Below are positions 9,647-17,712 of a stretch of DNA of 64,000 bases, in pieces. Each line of letters opens with the position of its first letter. Positions within the stretch are counted from its first letter, which is position 1. The stretch is taken from the NCBI RefSeq assembly GCF_026013565.1, contig NZ_JAPDOB010000001.1, forward strand, positions 248,001-312,000, read 5' to 3'. Position numbers and translations under genes: made by a program. The notes beneath the pieces were generated by a model. It was given only the letters and a program-made list of their open reading frames with translations, was not told the DNA's origin and made no database searches. Source of the stretch: Sphingomonas arvum (GTDB lineage: Bacteria; Pseudomonadota; Alphaproteobacteria; Sphingomonadales; Sphingomonadaceae).

Positions 9647-10036
9647 TTAGACGCGGCGGCGCTTGCTCGGGCGGACGCCGTTGTGCGGGATCGCCGTCAC
9701 ATCGCGGATGGAGGTGATGGTGAAGCCCACCGCCTGCAGTGCGCGCAGGGCGCTCTCGCGGCCCGAACCCGGCCCCTTGACCTCGACCTCGAGCGTGCGA
9801 ACGCCGTGGTCGGCGGCCTTGCGGCCCGCGTCCTCGGCGGCGACCTGGGCGGCATAGGGCGTCGACTTGCGGCTGCCCTTGAAGCCCATCATGCCGGCCG
9901 AGCTCCAGGCAATCGCATTGCCCTGCGCGTCCGTGATGGTGATCATGGTGTTATTGAAGCTGGCGTTCACGTGGGCGACGCCGGCGGTGATGTTCTTGCG
10001 CTCGCGGCGCCGAAGGCGCTGTGGTTCGCGTGCCAT
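9647..10036 (-). CDS. rpsK: 30S ribosomal protein S11
   Basis: Small-subunit platform protein, 129 residues. Family signatures include '[20 protein letters not shown]', the [11 protein letters not shown] segment and the C-terminal '[18 protein letters not shown]'. It lies between rpsM and rpoA on the same strand, with a 124-nt spacer from rpsM that contains hairpins and a 94-nt spacer to rpoA. Confidence 0.97.
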   Translation of the reverse strand: MAREPQRLRRRERKNITAGVAHVNASFNNTMITITDAQGNAIAWSSAGMMGFKGSRKSTPYAAQVAAEDAGRKAADHGVRTLEVEVKGPGSGRESALRALQAVGFTITSIRDVTAIPHNGVRPSKRRRV

Positions 10037-10130
10037 ATCTGGTTATTCCTACAATCCGAGGCCTTGCTGATGGGCAGGGCAGAGTTGCGTTGCACTGGTT
10101 GAAGCCGCCTTCCGGCGGAGCAAGCGTGTC

Positions 10131-10153
10131 GGAACAGTCCCTTGGGCTGTTCC
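10131..10153. other. Hairpin just downstream of rpsM
   Basis: GGAACAG and CTGTTCC-type arms (GGAACAGTCCC / GGGCTGTTCC, nearly continuous) form a stable hairpin immediately after the rpsM stop on the reverse strand. A second short hairpin around CCGCCTTCCGGCGG lies about 20 nt further. No U-run follows on the transcribed strand, so RNA processing or partial attenuation between rpsM and rpsK is as likely as termination. Confidence 0.45.
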
Positions 10154-10160
10154 TGCTCGC

Positions 10161-10529
10161 TTACTTCTTCTTGCCAGCGATCGGCTTGGCCTTGCCCTTG
10201 CGGGTACGGGCGTTGGTGTGGGTGCGCTGACCGCGGACCGGCAGGCCCTTGCGGTGACGCAGGCCACGGTAGCAGGCCAGGTCCATCAGCCGCTTAATGT
10301 TCATCGCGGTTTCACGGCGAAGGTCGCCCTCAACCGTGTGCTCGGCGTCGATGGTCTCGCGGATCTGGAGGACCTCCTGGTCCGTCAGGTCCTGAACCCG
10401 GCGCTCGGCGGCGATGTTCAGCTTGGCGGTGATTTCCTTAGCCTTGGTCTGACCAATGCCGTGGATGTAGGTGAGCGCGATTTCTACGCGCTTGTTGGTG
10501 GGGATGTTGACCCCGGCAATACGAGCCAT
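10161..10529 (-). CDS. rpsM: 30S ribosomal protein S13
   Basis: Small-subunit head protein contacting the P-site tRNA and the bridge to 50S. The 122-residue frame starts [26 protein letters not shown] and ends with the basic tail [27 protein letters not shown] 10529 is the canonical start; an upstream in-frame ATG at 10610 adds non-homologous residues. Usually adk/secY precede it. Here it is the first gene, facing ribF across a 217-nt divergent region that presumably carries its promoter. Confidence 0.97.
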   Translation of the reverse strand: MARIAGVNIPTNKRVEIALTYIHGIGQTKAKEITAKLNIAAERRVQDLTDQEVLQIRETIDAEHTVEGDLRRETAMNIKRLMDLACYRGLRHRKGLPVRGQRTHTNARTRKGKAKPIAGKKK

Positions 10530-10746
10530 GCGGTGTGTTTCTTCCCTTAAGCTCCACGAGGCGACACCGGCCGCCCCATCTCGTCGCTGTTGTCCCGCAT
10601 CCTGGCCCAATCGCTAACGCGAAAACGGCGCACGCACGGATGCGCCGCCGGACACCAGGGGAACGGGATGGCGCGCAGATATGGGCGAGCCGCCGCTGAG
10701 TCAACCGCTTTGCGGACGCCGCGGCCTTTGGCTACAGGGCCAGGCA

Positions 10747-11670
10747 ATGGAGCGGCTTTCCCTCGGCAGCGGCATCCCCGAGGCATTCCGCGGGGGCATC
10801 GTTGCGCTCGGCAACTTCGATGGTTTCCACCTCGGCCACCAGGCGGTGGTCGGGCGCGCCGTTGCCCGCGCCGCGCACGAGGGCCGGCCGGCGATCGTCG
10901 CCACCTTCGATCCGCACCCGGTTCGCCATTTCCGCCCCGACGCGCCGCCCTTCCGGCTGACCAGCCTCAACCAGCGTATGGCGCTGTTCGCCGGCGCCGG
11001 CGCGGACGCCACCCTGGTGCTCCGCTTCGACCAGCAACTCGCCGTTACCAGTGCCGAGGCGTTCGTCGACCTGCTCGCCCGAGACCTCGGCGCGACCGGC
11101 GTGGTGACCGGCGAGGACTTCACCTTCGGCGCCCGCCGAGGCGGCAACGTCGCCGTCCTGCGTGAACTGGGCGCCGCTCGCGGGATGACGGCGGAAACGG
11201 TCGCGCCCGTAGCCGTGGAGGGTACGCCCGTCTCCTCCAGCCGCATCCGCCAGGCCCTGACTGCGGCGGACCCCGGCACCGCCACCCGCCTGCTGACCCG
11301 CCCCTTCGCCATCCAGGGTGTCGTCCAGCATGGCGACAAGCGCGGCCGCCAACTTGGCTACCCCACCGCCAATCTGGTGCTCGACGATTACCAGCGGCCC
11401 AGCTACGGCATCTATGCCGTTCGCGTGCGATTGCCCGACGGCGCCGAGCATGCCGGCGTCGCTAGCCTGGGCGTCCGCCCGACCTTCGACCCGCCGGTCG
11501 AGCTGCTTGAGGCCTATCTGTTCGACTTCGCCGGCGACCTCTACGGCCAGACGGTTGAGGTCGCGTTGCACCACTATCTGCGCGGCGAGGAGAAGTTCGA
11601 CAGCATGGACGCGCTGACCGAGCAGATGCGCGCTGACGAGGCCGAGGCGCGGCGGCTCCTGCTGCCCTGA
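10747..11670 (+). CDS. ribF: Bifunctional riboflavin kinase / FAD synthetase
   Basis: Converts riboflavin to FMN and then to FAD. The N-terminal nucleotidyltransferase domain shows GNFDGFHLGHQAVV (near residue 25), TFDPHPVRHF and 'VTGEDFTFGARRGGN'. The C-terminal kinase domain has GDKRGRQLGYPTANL and 'SLGVRPTF'. The length of 307 residues is standard. ATG 10747 is used because the 22 residues before it are unrelated. ileS follows 40 nt later and lspA overlaps ileS, the familiar ribF-ileS-lspA order. Confidence 0.94.
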   Translation: MERLSLGSGIPEAFRGGIVALGNFDGFHLGHQAVVGRAVARAAHEGRPAIVATFDPHPVRHFRPDAPPFRLTSLNQRMALFAGAGADATLVLRFDQQLAVTSAEAFVDLLARDLGATGVVTGEDFTFGARRGGNVAVLRELGAARGMTAETVAPVAVEGTPVSSSRIRQALTAADPGTATRLLTRPFAIQGVVQHGDKRGRQLGYPTANLVLDDYQRPSYGIYAVRVRLPDGAEHAGVASLGVRPTFDPPVELLEAYLFDFAGDLYGQTVEVALHHYLRGEEKFDSMDALTEQMRADEAEARRLLLP

Positions 11671-11710
11671 TGGTTTGCATCGCGCCCGCTGCCCGCTAGA
11701 GCGCGCGCCA

Positions 11711-14536
11711 ATGGCCGACGAACCCACCACCGACGTTGCTGCGACGCGCGACTGGCGCGACACCGTCTTTCTGCCGAAGACCGCTTTCCCGATGAAGGCC
11801 GGCCTGCCGCAGAAGGAGCCGCAGATCCTTGCCCGCTGGCAGGCGGAGGACCTCTACGCCCGCGTCCGCGAGAGCCGCGCCGGCCGGAGCAAGTTCATCC
11901 TCCACGACGGCCCGCCCTACGCCAATGGCGACATGCACATCGGCCATGCGCTGAACCATATCCTCAAGGACATGGTGGTCCGCACCCAGACCCTGCTGGG
12001 CAAGGACGCGCCCTATGTGCCCGGCTGGGACTGCCACGGCCTGCCCATCGAGTGGAAGGTCGAGGAACAGTATCGCAAGAAGAAGCGCAACAAGGACGAG
12101 GTGCCCGCGGCCGAGTTCCGCGCCGAATGCCGCGCCTACGCGCAGCATTGGGTCGACGTGCAGCGCGAGCAGCTCAAGCGGCTCGGCATCGGCGGCAACT
12201 GGGACAAGCCCTATCTCACCATGGACCCGGAGGCTGAGGCGACCATCGTCTCCGAGCTGATGAAGTTCGCCGCCTCCGGCCAGCTCTACCGTGGCGCCAA
12301 GCCGGTGATGTGGAGCCCGGTCGAGAAGACCGCGCTGGCCGAGGCCGAGATCGAATATGAGGACGTCACCTCGACCCAGATCGACGTGGCGTTCGAGATC
12401 GTCGAGAGCCCCATTCCCGAGCTGGTCGGCGCCCATGCGGTGATCTGGACCACCACTCCGTGGACGATCCCGGTCAACCAGGCGATCGCGTACGGGGAGG
12501 ACGTCGATTATGTCTTGCTTGAAGGCGACGGCGGCAAGCGCTTCTTGGTTGCCGATGCTCTAGATACAGCTTTCGGGACACGTGTGGCCGATCAAATTGG
12601 CGAGACGTCAGTCTTCAAGCAGGTTTGGGAAGGCAAAGGCTCCGAACTCGCCGGCACCATCGTCCGCCACCCGATGCACCAACTCGGCGGCTTCTTCGCC
12701 ACGCCGCGTCCGCTGATCCCCGGCCACCACGTCACCACCGATGCCGGCACGGGCCTCGTCCACATGGCGCCCGACCATGGCGAGGAGGATTTCGAGGTCT
12801 GCAAGGCGCACGGCATCAACCCCGTCTTCGCGGTGGAGGGCGACGGCAAGTATCGCGCCGACTGGCCGTGGCTGGGCGGGCAGGGCAGCGTCATCAACCC
12901 CAAGTTCAACGCGCCCGAAGGTCCGATCTGCTCCGACCTCCGCGACGCCGGAGCGCTGCTATCCGCCGGCGACTTCCGCCACAGCTACCCGCACTCGTGG
13001 CGCTCCAAGGCCCGCGTCATCTACCGCTGCACCCCGCAGTGGTTCGTGCCGATGGATCAGGCTGGTGAAGGCGGCACCCTGCGCGACAAGGCACTGGCCG
13101 AACTCGACCGCGTGCGCTTCACCCCTGAGAAAGGCCGCAACCGCATCGGCTCGATGGTGCAGGACCGTCCCGATTGGGTCCTCTCGCGCCAGCGCGCCTG
13201 GGGCGTTCCGATCACCCTGTTCGTCGATCGCAAGTCCGGCCAGTATCTAGTCGACGCGGAGGTGAACGCCCGCATCGTCGCCGCCATTCGTGAAGGCGGC
13301 GTTGACGCCTGGACCGCCGACGGCGCCGCCGCCCGCTTCTTGGGCGAGGGCCGCAATCCAGACGACTACGAGCAGGTCACGGACATTCTCGACGTCTGGT
13401 TCGACAGCGGCTGCACCCACGTCTTCACGCTCGAAAGCGGCCGCTGGCCGGAACTGCGCTGGCCGGCCGACCTCTACCTCGAAGGCTCCGACCAGCATCG
13501 CGGCTGGTTCCAGTCGTCCTTGCTTGAAAGCTGCGGTACCCGCGATCGCGCGCCCTACGACGCGGTGCTGACCCACGGCTTCACCATGGACCCCAAGGGC
13601 ATGAAGATGTCCAAGAGCCTGGGGAACACGGTCGATCCCATCAAGGTGATGGAGGTGAACGGCGCCGACATCATCCGCCTGTGGGCGCTGTCGGTCGACT
13701 ATACCGAGGACCATCGGATCGGCGACGAGATCCTCAAAGGCGTCGCCGACGGTTACCGCAAGCTGCGCAACACCTTCCGCTACCTGCTCGGCGCGCTGGA
13801 CGGCTTCTCGGACGAGGAGCGGGTCGACATGGCTGAGATGCCGGAGCTGGAGCGCTACATGCTCTCGGCGCTCGCCATGCTCGACACTGAGCTACGCCGC
13901 GCCGCCACAGAGTACGATTTCAACGCCTACACCCGTGCGCTGACCGATTTTTGCAACAACGACCTATCGGCCTTCTTCTTCGATATCCGCAAGGACAGCC
14001 TCTATTGCGACGCGGCGGATGATCTGAAGCGGCGCAGTTACCGGACGGTGCTGGACATCCTGTTCCAGGCGCTGGTCCGCTACGCCGCTCCGGTTCTGGT
14101 GTTCACCGCCGAGGAAGTCTGGGGTACGCGCTACCCTGATGCCGGCAGCGTCCATCTGCTCGAATGGCCGGAAGTCGGCGAGTGGCAGGACCGCCGCCTG
14201 GCTGAGATCTGGACCGGCTACCGGACCTTGCGCGAGCAGGTCACCGCCGAGATCGAGCCGATGCGCCGTGAAAAGGCTGTGGGCTCCAGCCTCGAGGTCC
14301 GCATCGCCCTCGGCTTCCCTGACGAGGCGGACCGGCCCATGCTGTCCGCGGACGAACTGGCGGAGTTGTTCATCGTCTCGGAGGTCGTGCTCGACACCGG
14401 CCACGTTGTTGCTGGGCCGGCGGTCGTCGCGCAGCGGGTGGCGTACGACAAGTGCAATCGCTGCTGGCGCCTGCTTCCAGAGGTCGAGGCGAACGCGGGC
14501 CTGTGCGCCCGCTGCGAGGAGGTGGTCGGTGAGTAG
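11711..14536 (+). CDS. ileS: Isoleucyl-tRNA synthetase
   Basis: Class I synthetase charging tRNA-Ile. The 941-residue protein has the HIGH-type motif in 'PPYANGDMHIGHALNHILKD' (near residue 70), the editing domain with 'WTTTPWTIPVNQAI', the KMSKS loop (MKMSKSLGNTV) and a C-terminal zinc-type motif CNRC...CARC near the end. ATG 11711 gives the usual N-terminus. Its last 8 nt overlap the lspA start. Confidence 0.97.
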   Translation: MADEPTTDVAATRDWRDTVFLPKTAFPMKAGLPQKEPQILARWQAEDLYARVRESRAGRSKFILHDGPPYANGDMHIGHALNHILKDMVVRTQTLLGKDAPYVPGWDCHGLPIEWKVEEQYRKKKRNKDEVPAAEFRAECRAYAQHWVDVQREQLKRLGIGGNWDKPYLTMDPEAEATIVSELMKFAASGQLYRGAKPVMWSPVEKTALAEAEIEYEDVTSTQIDVAFEIVESPIPELVGAHAVIWTTTPWTIPVNQAIAYGEDVDYVLLEGDGGKRFLVADALDTAFGTRVADQIGETSVFKQVWEGKGSELAGTIVRHPMHQLGGFFATPRPLIPGHHVTTDAGTGLVHMAPDHGEEDFEVCKAHGINPVFAVEGDGKYRADWPWLGGQGSVINPKFNAPEGPICSDLRDAGALLSAGDFRHSYPHSWRSKARVIYRCTPQWFVPMDQAGEGGTLRDKALAELDRVRFTPEKGRNRIGSMVQDRPDWVLSRQRAWGVPITLFVDRKSGQYLVDAEVNARIVAAIREGGVDAWTADGAAARFLGEGRNPDDYEQVTDILDVWFDSGCTHVFTLESGRWPELRWPADLYLEGSDQHRGWFQSSLLESCGTRDRAPYDAVLTHGFTMDPKGMKMSKSLGNTVDPIKVMEVNGADIIRLWALSVDYTEDHRIGDEILKGVADGYRKLRNTFRYLLGALDGFSDEERVDMAEMPELERYMLSALAMLDTELRRAATEYDFNAYTRALTDFCNNDLSAFFFDIRKDSLYCDAADDLKRRSYRTVLDILFQALVRYAAPVLVFTAEEVWGTRYPDAGSVHLLEWPEVGEWQDRRLAEIWTGYRTLREQVTAEIEPMRREKAVGSSLEVRIALGFPDEADRPMLSADELAELFIVSEVVLDTGHVVAGPAVVAQRVAYDKCNRCWRLLPEVEANAGLCARCEEVVGE

Positions 14537-15032
14537 GGCGCGTTTCGGACTGCTGACGGCGGCGCTGGTGTTCATCGCCGACCAGCTGACTAAGTGGCTG
14601 GTCGCGGGTCCGTTCGGCCTCCGCGCGGAAGGGGACCGGCTCGACCTGCTGCCGATCTTCGACCTGATGCGGGTCCACAATCACGGCATCTCGCTCGGAC
14701 TGCTGACTGCCTCGACCGACACCTATCGCTGGTTGCTGGTGGCCTTCACCGCCGCAATCGCGATGGTTGTCGCATACTGGCTGTTTCGGGAGCCGAAGAA
14801 GGGTGACCAGCTCGCGCTCGGGATGGTGCTGGGCGGTGCGCTGGGCAACATCGTCGACCGGGTGCGGTTCGGCTATGTGCTCGATTTCGCCGACCTGCAC
14901 TTCGGGTCATGGCGGCCGTTTTTGGTCTTCAATGTCGCCGATGCCGCTATTAGCATCGGCGTCGTGATCCTGATATTGCGGGCGCTATTCGTGAAGGACT
15001 CAGCGTCCAGGGAGAAGGTTCAGAATGCGTAA
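14529..15032 (+). CDS. lspA: Lipoprotein signal peptidase II
   Basis: Membrane aspartyl protease that removes the signal peptide from diacylated prolipoproteins. The 167-residue protein has four hydrophobic segments and both catalytic-Asp motifs (GNIVDRVRFGYVLDF and VFNVADAAISIG). GTG at 14529 overlaps the ileS end and yields the right N-terminus (…FIADQLTKW). The next gene encodes a lipoprotein, a likely substrate. Confidence 0.95.
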   Translation: MSRARFGLLTAALVFIADQLTKWLVAGPFGLRAEGDRLDLLPIFDLMRVHNHGISLGLLTASTDTYRWLLVAFTAAIAMVVAYWLFREPKKGDQLALGMVLGGALGNIVDRVRFGYVLDFADLHFGSWRPFLVFNVADAAISIGVVILILRALFVKDSASREKVQNA

Positions 15033-15435
15033 GGTTTCCATGGTCTTGGGCCTCGCCGGCACGGCGCTCCTGGTCGCGGGCTGCAGCACGGGCGGTGCAC
15101 GTGGCAGCCGCCTCGACGAGTTCGCCGTTGCGCGCAATGCGCCGCTGGTCATTCCGCCCGACTATTCGCTCACGCCGCCGGCGCCCGGCACTGCCACCAT
15201 CAGCGCCTCGGACGCGCAACAGCAAGCGATTCAGGCTCTGTTCGGCGGCCCAGCGCCGCGCTCGGCCAGCGAGACCAGCCTGCTCGACAAGGCGGGCGGC
15301 GATCGCGTTGCCCTTGGCATTCGCAGCCTTGCAGGTGATAATACCACACAGGTAGTGGACAAAGGCGAAACGACCCGTAGCATCATCAACGCACCGGAGG
15401 CTGACAGTCAGGTGGCGGTCGCCTCGGTACCGTAA
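15025..15435 (+). CDS. DUF3035-type small lipoprotein
   Basis: A 136-residue predicted outer-membrane lipoprotein. A signal sequence ends in the lipobox LLVAGC (Cys20), then a proline-rich segment 'APLVIPPDYSLTPP' and a hydrophilic tail, matching the DUF3035 family seen beside lspA in alphaproteobacteria. It overlaps lspA by 8 nt. Function unknown; an envelope-assembly role is inferred only from neighbours and lipidation. Confidence 0.83.
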   Translation: MRKVSMVLGLAGTALLVAGCSTGGARGSRLDEFAVARNAPLVIPPDYSLTPPAPGTATISASDAQQQAIQALFGGPAPRSASETSLLDKAGGDRVALGIRSLAGDNTTQVVDKGETTRSIINAPEADSQVAVASVP

Positions 15436-15466
15436 GGCACCCGGGGGCAAGGGAAGCGGGGAAAGC

Positions 15467-16021
15467 ATGGCCGACGATAACATTTCCGCCCGGCTGGTCG
15501 AGATCGAGGCGATGCTCGACCGCTCGCGCCGCCGCTTCGACGAGGGCGCCAAGCTGGTCGAGGAAGCGCACAAGGGGATTGCGGAGCTGCACCAGCAGCT
15601 GCTCGGCGCGCCGCCCAGCGGTGCCCAGGACGACGGCGACGAGGTCGCCTCGCGCCTCCTGTCCACCCTGCGCGCCAGCGGCGGCGAGATGCCGGCCACC
15701 CTGTGCGGCGGCCGGCTGGCGGTGGACCAGGTGCAGCGCCTGATCCGCATCGATGGCCACCCGATCGCCATCACCGAGATGGAATACCGCGTGCTGGAGC
15801 TGCTCGCCTTCGCCCGCAACAACGTCGTCACCCGCACCATGCTGCTGAAGCACCTCTACCGCCGGGCCGACGACCAGCCGCAGCCCAAGATCATCGACGT
15901 GTTCATCTCCAAGCTGCGCAAAAAGCTGCGCCTGGCGTCCAATGGCGCGGAGTTCATCGAGACCATTCCCCAGCGCGGCTGGATCCTGCGCGACATCACC
16001 CCGGCGAACGCCGCGGCCTGA
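15467..16021 (+). CDS. Orphan OmpR/CtrA-type winged-helix DNA-binding protein
   Basis: A 184-residue protein. The N-terminal half (1-60) is a predicted coiled coil and the C-terminal half (about 83-178) is an OmpR-family winged helix. The stretch ITEMEYRVLELLA...PQPKIIDVFISKLRKKL and 'IETIPQRGWIL' closely resembles the CtrA DNA-binding domain. There is no receiver domain and no phosphoacceptor Asp. It could bind CtrA-like sites independently of phosphorylation; this is inference. A perfect 10-bp terminator hairpin follows. Confidence 0.82.
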   Translation: MADDNISARLVEIEAMLDRSRRRFDEGAKLVEEAHKGIAELHQQLLGAPPSGAQDDGDEVASRLLSTLRASGGEMPATLCGGRLAVDQVQRLIRIDGHPIAITEMEYRVLELLAFARNNVVTRTMLLKHLYRRADDQPQPKIIDVFISKLRKKLRLASNGAEFIETIPQRGWILRDITPANAAA

Positions 16022-16024
16022 GCG

Positions 16025-16058
16025 GGACCGCTCCATCGCGGAGCGGTCCTTCACTTTT
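16025..16058 (+). terminator. Intrinsic terminator after the CtrA-like gene
   Basis: The perfect 10-bp arms GGACCGCTCC / GGAGCGGTCC with a 5-nt loop are followed by TTCACTTTT. Confidence 0.85.
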
Positions 16059-16088
16059 CGTTAGCCATTCACGCCCAGACCGGACGGC

Positions 16089-16433
16089 ATGGCGCATCCT
16101 CTTCCCCGCACCGAGTCGCCGGCGCTCCCGCTCGAGGGCGCACACGCTGCCGCCCACCTCGCCAGCATCCGCCAGGCGCTGCGTGCCGCCGACCTGATGG
16201 CGGGCAAGACCAGCGCGGAACTCACAGAGTCGCTCGACGTCACGCAGGTCTGGCCGGAACTGCCGCCGCTCCACCGCGACGTGTTCGCCCGCCGCTCGCA
16301 GCGCGTGGCGGACCGGGCGATCGGCGGGCTCGAGCTGCTGATGACCACGCCGAACCCGGCCGCTGCCGAGCGCCTGTCCGACGACCTACGCGCCGGTCTG
16401 GCCGAGGTCGAAGCGCTGTTCCGGAGGCGCTAG
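16089..16433 (+). CDS. Hypothetical 114-residue protein
   Basis: A short helical, Ala/Leu/Arg-rich protein with no signal peptide, no membrane segment and no motif I recognise. The frame is open with sphingomonad-like codon use. It ends by overlapping the 3' end of the convergent sseA gene by 4 nt. I cannot assign a function. Confidence 0.55.
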   Translation: MAHPLPRTESPALPLEGAHAAAHLASIRQALRAADLMAGKTSAELTESLDVTQVWPELPPLHRDVFARRSQRVADRAIGGLELLMTTPNPAAAERLSDDLRAGLAEVEALFRRR

Positions 16434-17266
16434 GCCGCCGGACCAAGCTCCTTGGGCATGCCGGCGTCGGCACCCCACTCGCTCCAGCTCCCATCGTACA
16501 ACCGGGTCCGGTCGTTGCCGAGCAAATGCGCGGCGAAGATCAGGCTGTTCGCGGTCACGCCCGACCCGCAGCTGGCGACGAACGGCCGCGTCGGGTCCAC
16601 CCCAGCACCCGCGAACGCCGCCTGGAGCTCCTCGGGTGAGCGAAACGTACCGTCGTCCCGGTACATCGCCGCATAGGGCAGGTTGCGTGCGCCGGGCATG
16701 TGTCCCGGGGCCACGCCGGGTCGCGGGTCCGCTTCCTCGCCCGTGAAGCGTTTGGCACCCCGGGCGTCGACGATCGGCAGGCCGGTGCCGCGCCGCACCT
16801 CGTCCTTGTGGACCACCTCGCCCGGCCGCTCCGCCACGTCAAACCGAGCGACCCGCTCCGCCGGACAGCCGCGCTCGGTCGGCCTCCCTTCCGCCACCCA
16901 CTTGGCCAGCCCACCATCCAGGATCGCGACCTGAAGGGCACCGAAGTGCCGCAGCATGAACCATGCCCGTGCCGAGGTCCGCAGTGCGCTGTCGTCGTAG
17001 ATTACGATCCGGTCGCCACTGCCGACGCCCAGGTCGCCCATGGCGCAACCGAACAGCTCCGCGGACGGCAACATGTGCGGGCAGTCGGAGTCGTGATCCG
17101 ACAGCGCATCGATGTCGAAGAAGCGTGCCCCTGAGATGTGGCGCGCCTCGTACTCGGCCCGGGCATGCCGGTTGGCGGACGGCATATGCCAGCTTGCATC
17201 CAGCACGACGAGGTCCGGAGCACCCAGTTCGCTCGCCAGCCACTCCGTCGACACCAGATCCTGCAT
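16430..17266 (-). CDS. sseA: 3-mercaptopyruvate / thiosulfate sulfurtransferase
   Basis: Two-domain rhodanese that transfers sulfane sulfur from 3-mercaptopyruvate. The 278-residue protein contains EYEARHISGARFFDID in the first domain and the active-site loop CGSGVTA (Cys233) in the second, the mercaptopyruvate-specific form. ATG 17266 overlaps the queF stop as TGATG. Further upstream in-frame codons belong to the queF region and are not used. Last gene of a five-gene reverse-strand run. Confidence 0.92.
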   Translation of the reverse strand: MQDLVSTEWLASELGAPDLVVLDASWHMPSANRHARAEYEARHISGARFFDIDALSDHDSDCPHMLPSAELFGCAMGDLGVGSGDRIVIYDDSALRTSARAWFMLRHFGALQVAILDGGLAKWVAEGRPTERGCPAERVARFDVAERPGEVVHKDEVRRGTGLPIVDARGAKRFTGEEADPRPGVAPGHMPGARNLPYAAMYRDDGTFRSPEELQAAFAGAGVDPTRPFVASCGSGVTANSLIFAAHLLGNDRTRLYDGSWSEWGADAGMPKELGPAA

Positions 17267-17712
17267 CAGCCTCTCCCGCGGTAGCTCGCCACTCCTTGGT
17301 CCGGCACCCACAAGCCCTCGGGCGGTGCGCCCGACTGCCAGAAGACGTCGATCGGAATGCCGCCGCGAGGGTACCAGTAGCCGCCGATCCGAATCCAGCG
17401 CGGTTTCATCTCCTCCTGAAGACGCTGGCCGATCCCGACCGTCACATCTTCGTGGAACCCGCAATGGTTCCGGAAGGAGCCCAGGAACAGCTTCAGGCTC
17501 TTCGACTCCACGATGGTCTCGCCCGGCGCATAGTCGATCACCAGGTGCGCAAAATCGGGCTGGCCGGTGACCGGGCACAGCGACGTGAACTCGGGCGCGG
17601 CGAAGCGCACCAGGTACAGGCTGCCCGCCCGCGGATTGGGAACGTAGTCGAGCTCCGCCTGCTCCGGCGAGCCAGGCAGGGGCGTCGACTGGCCAAGGTG
17701 CTTGGGCGTCAT
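17266..17712 (-). CDS. queF: NADPH-dependent 7-cyano-7-deazaguanine reductase QueF
   Basis: Reduces preQ0 to preQ1 in queuosine synthesis. The 148-residue unimodular form carries the catalytic Cys46 ([14 protein letters not shown]) and the family motif [15 protein letters not shown] (about 69-83), with GFHED following. The ATG at 17712 overlaps the stop of the OPT transporter (ATGA), and the stop overlaps sseA, so all three are translationally coupled. Confidence 0.94.
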   Translation of the reverse strand: MTPKHLGQSTPLPGSPEQAELDYVPNPRAGSLYLVRFAAPEFTSLCPVTGQPDFAHLVIDYAPGETIVESKSLKLFLGSFRNHCGFHEDVTVGIGQRLQEEMKPRWIRIGGYWYPRGGIPIDVFWQSGAPPEGLWVPDQGVASYRGRG

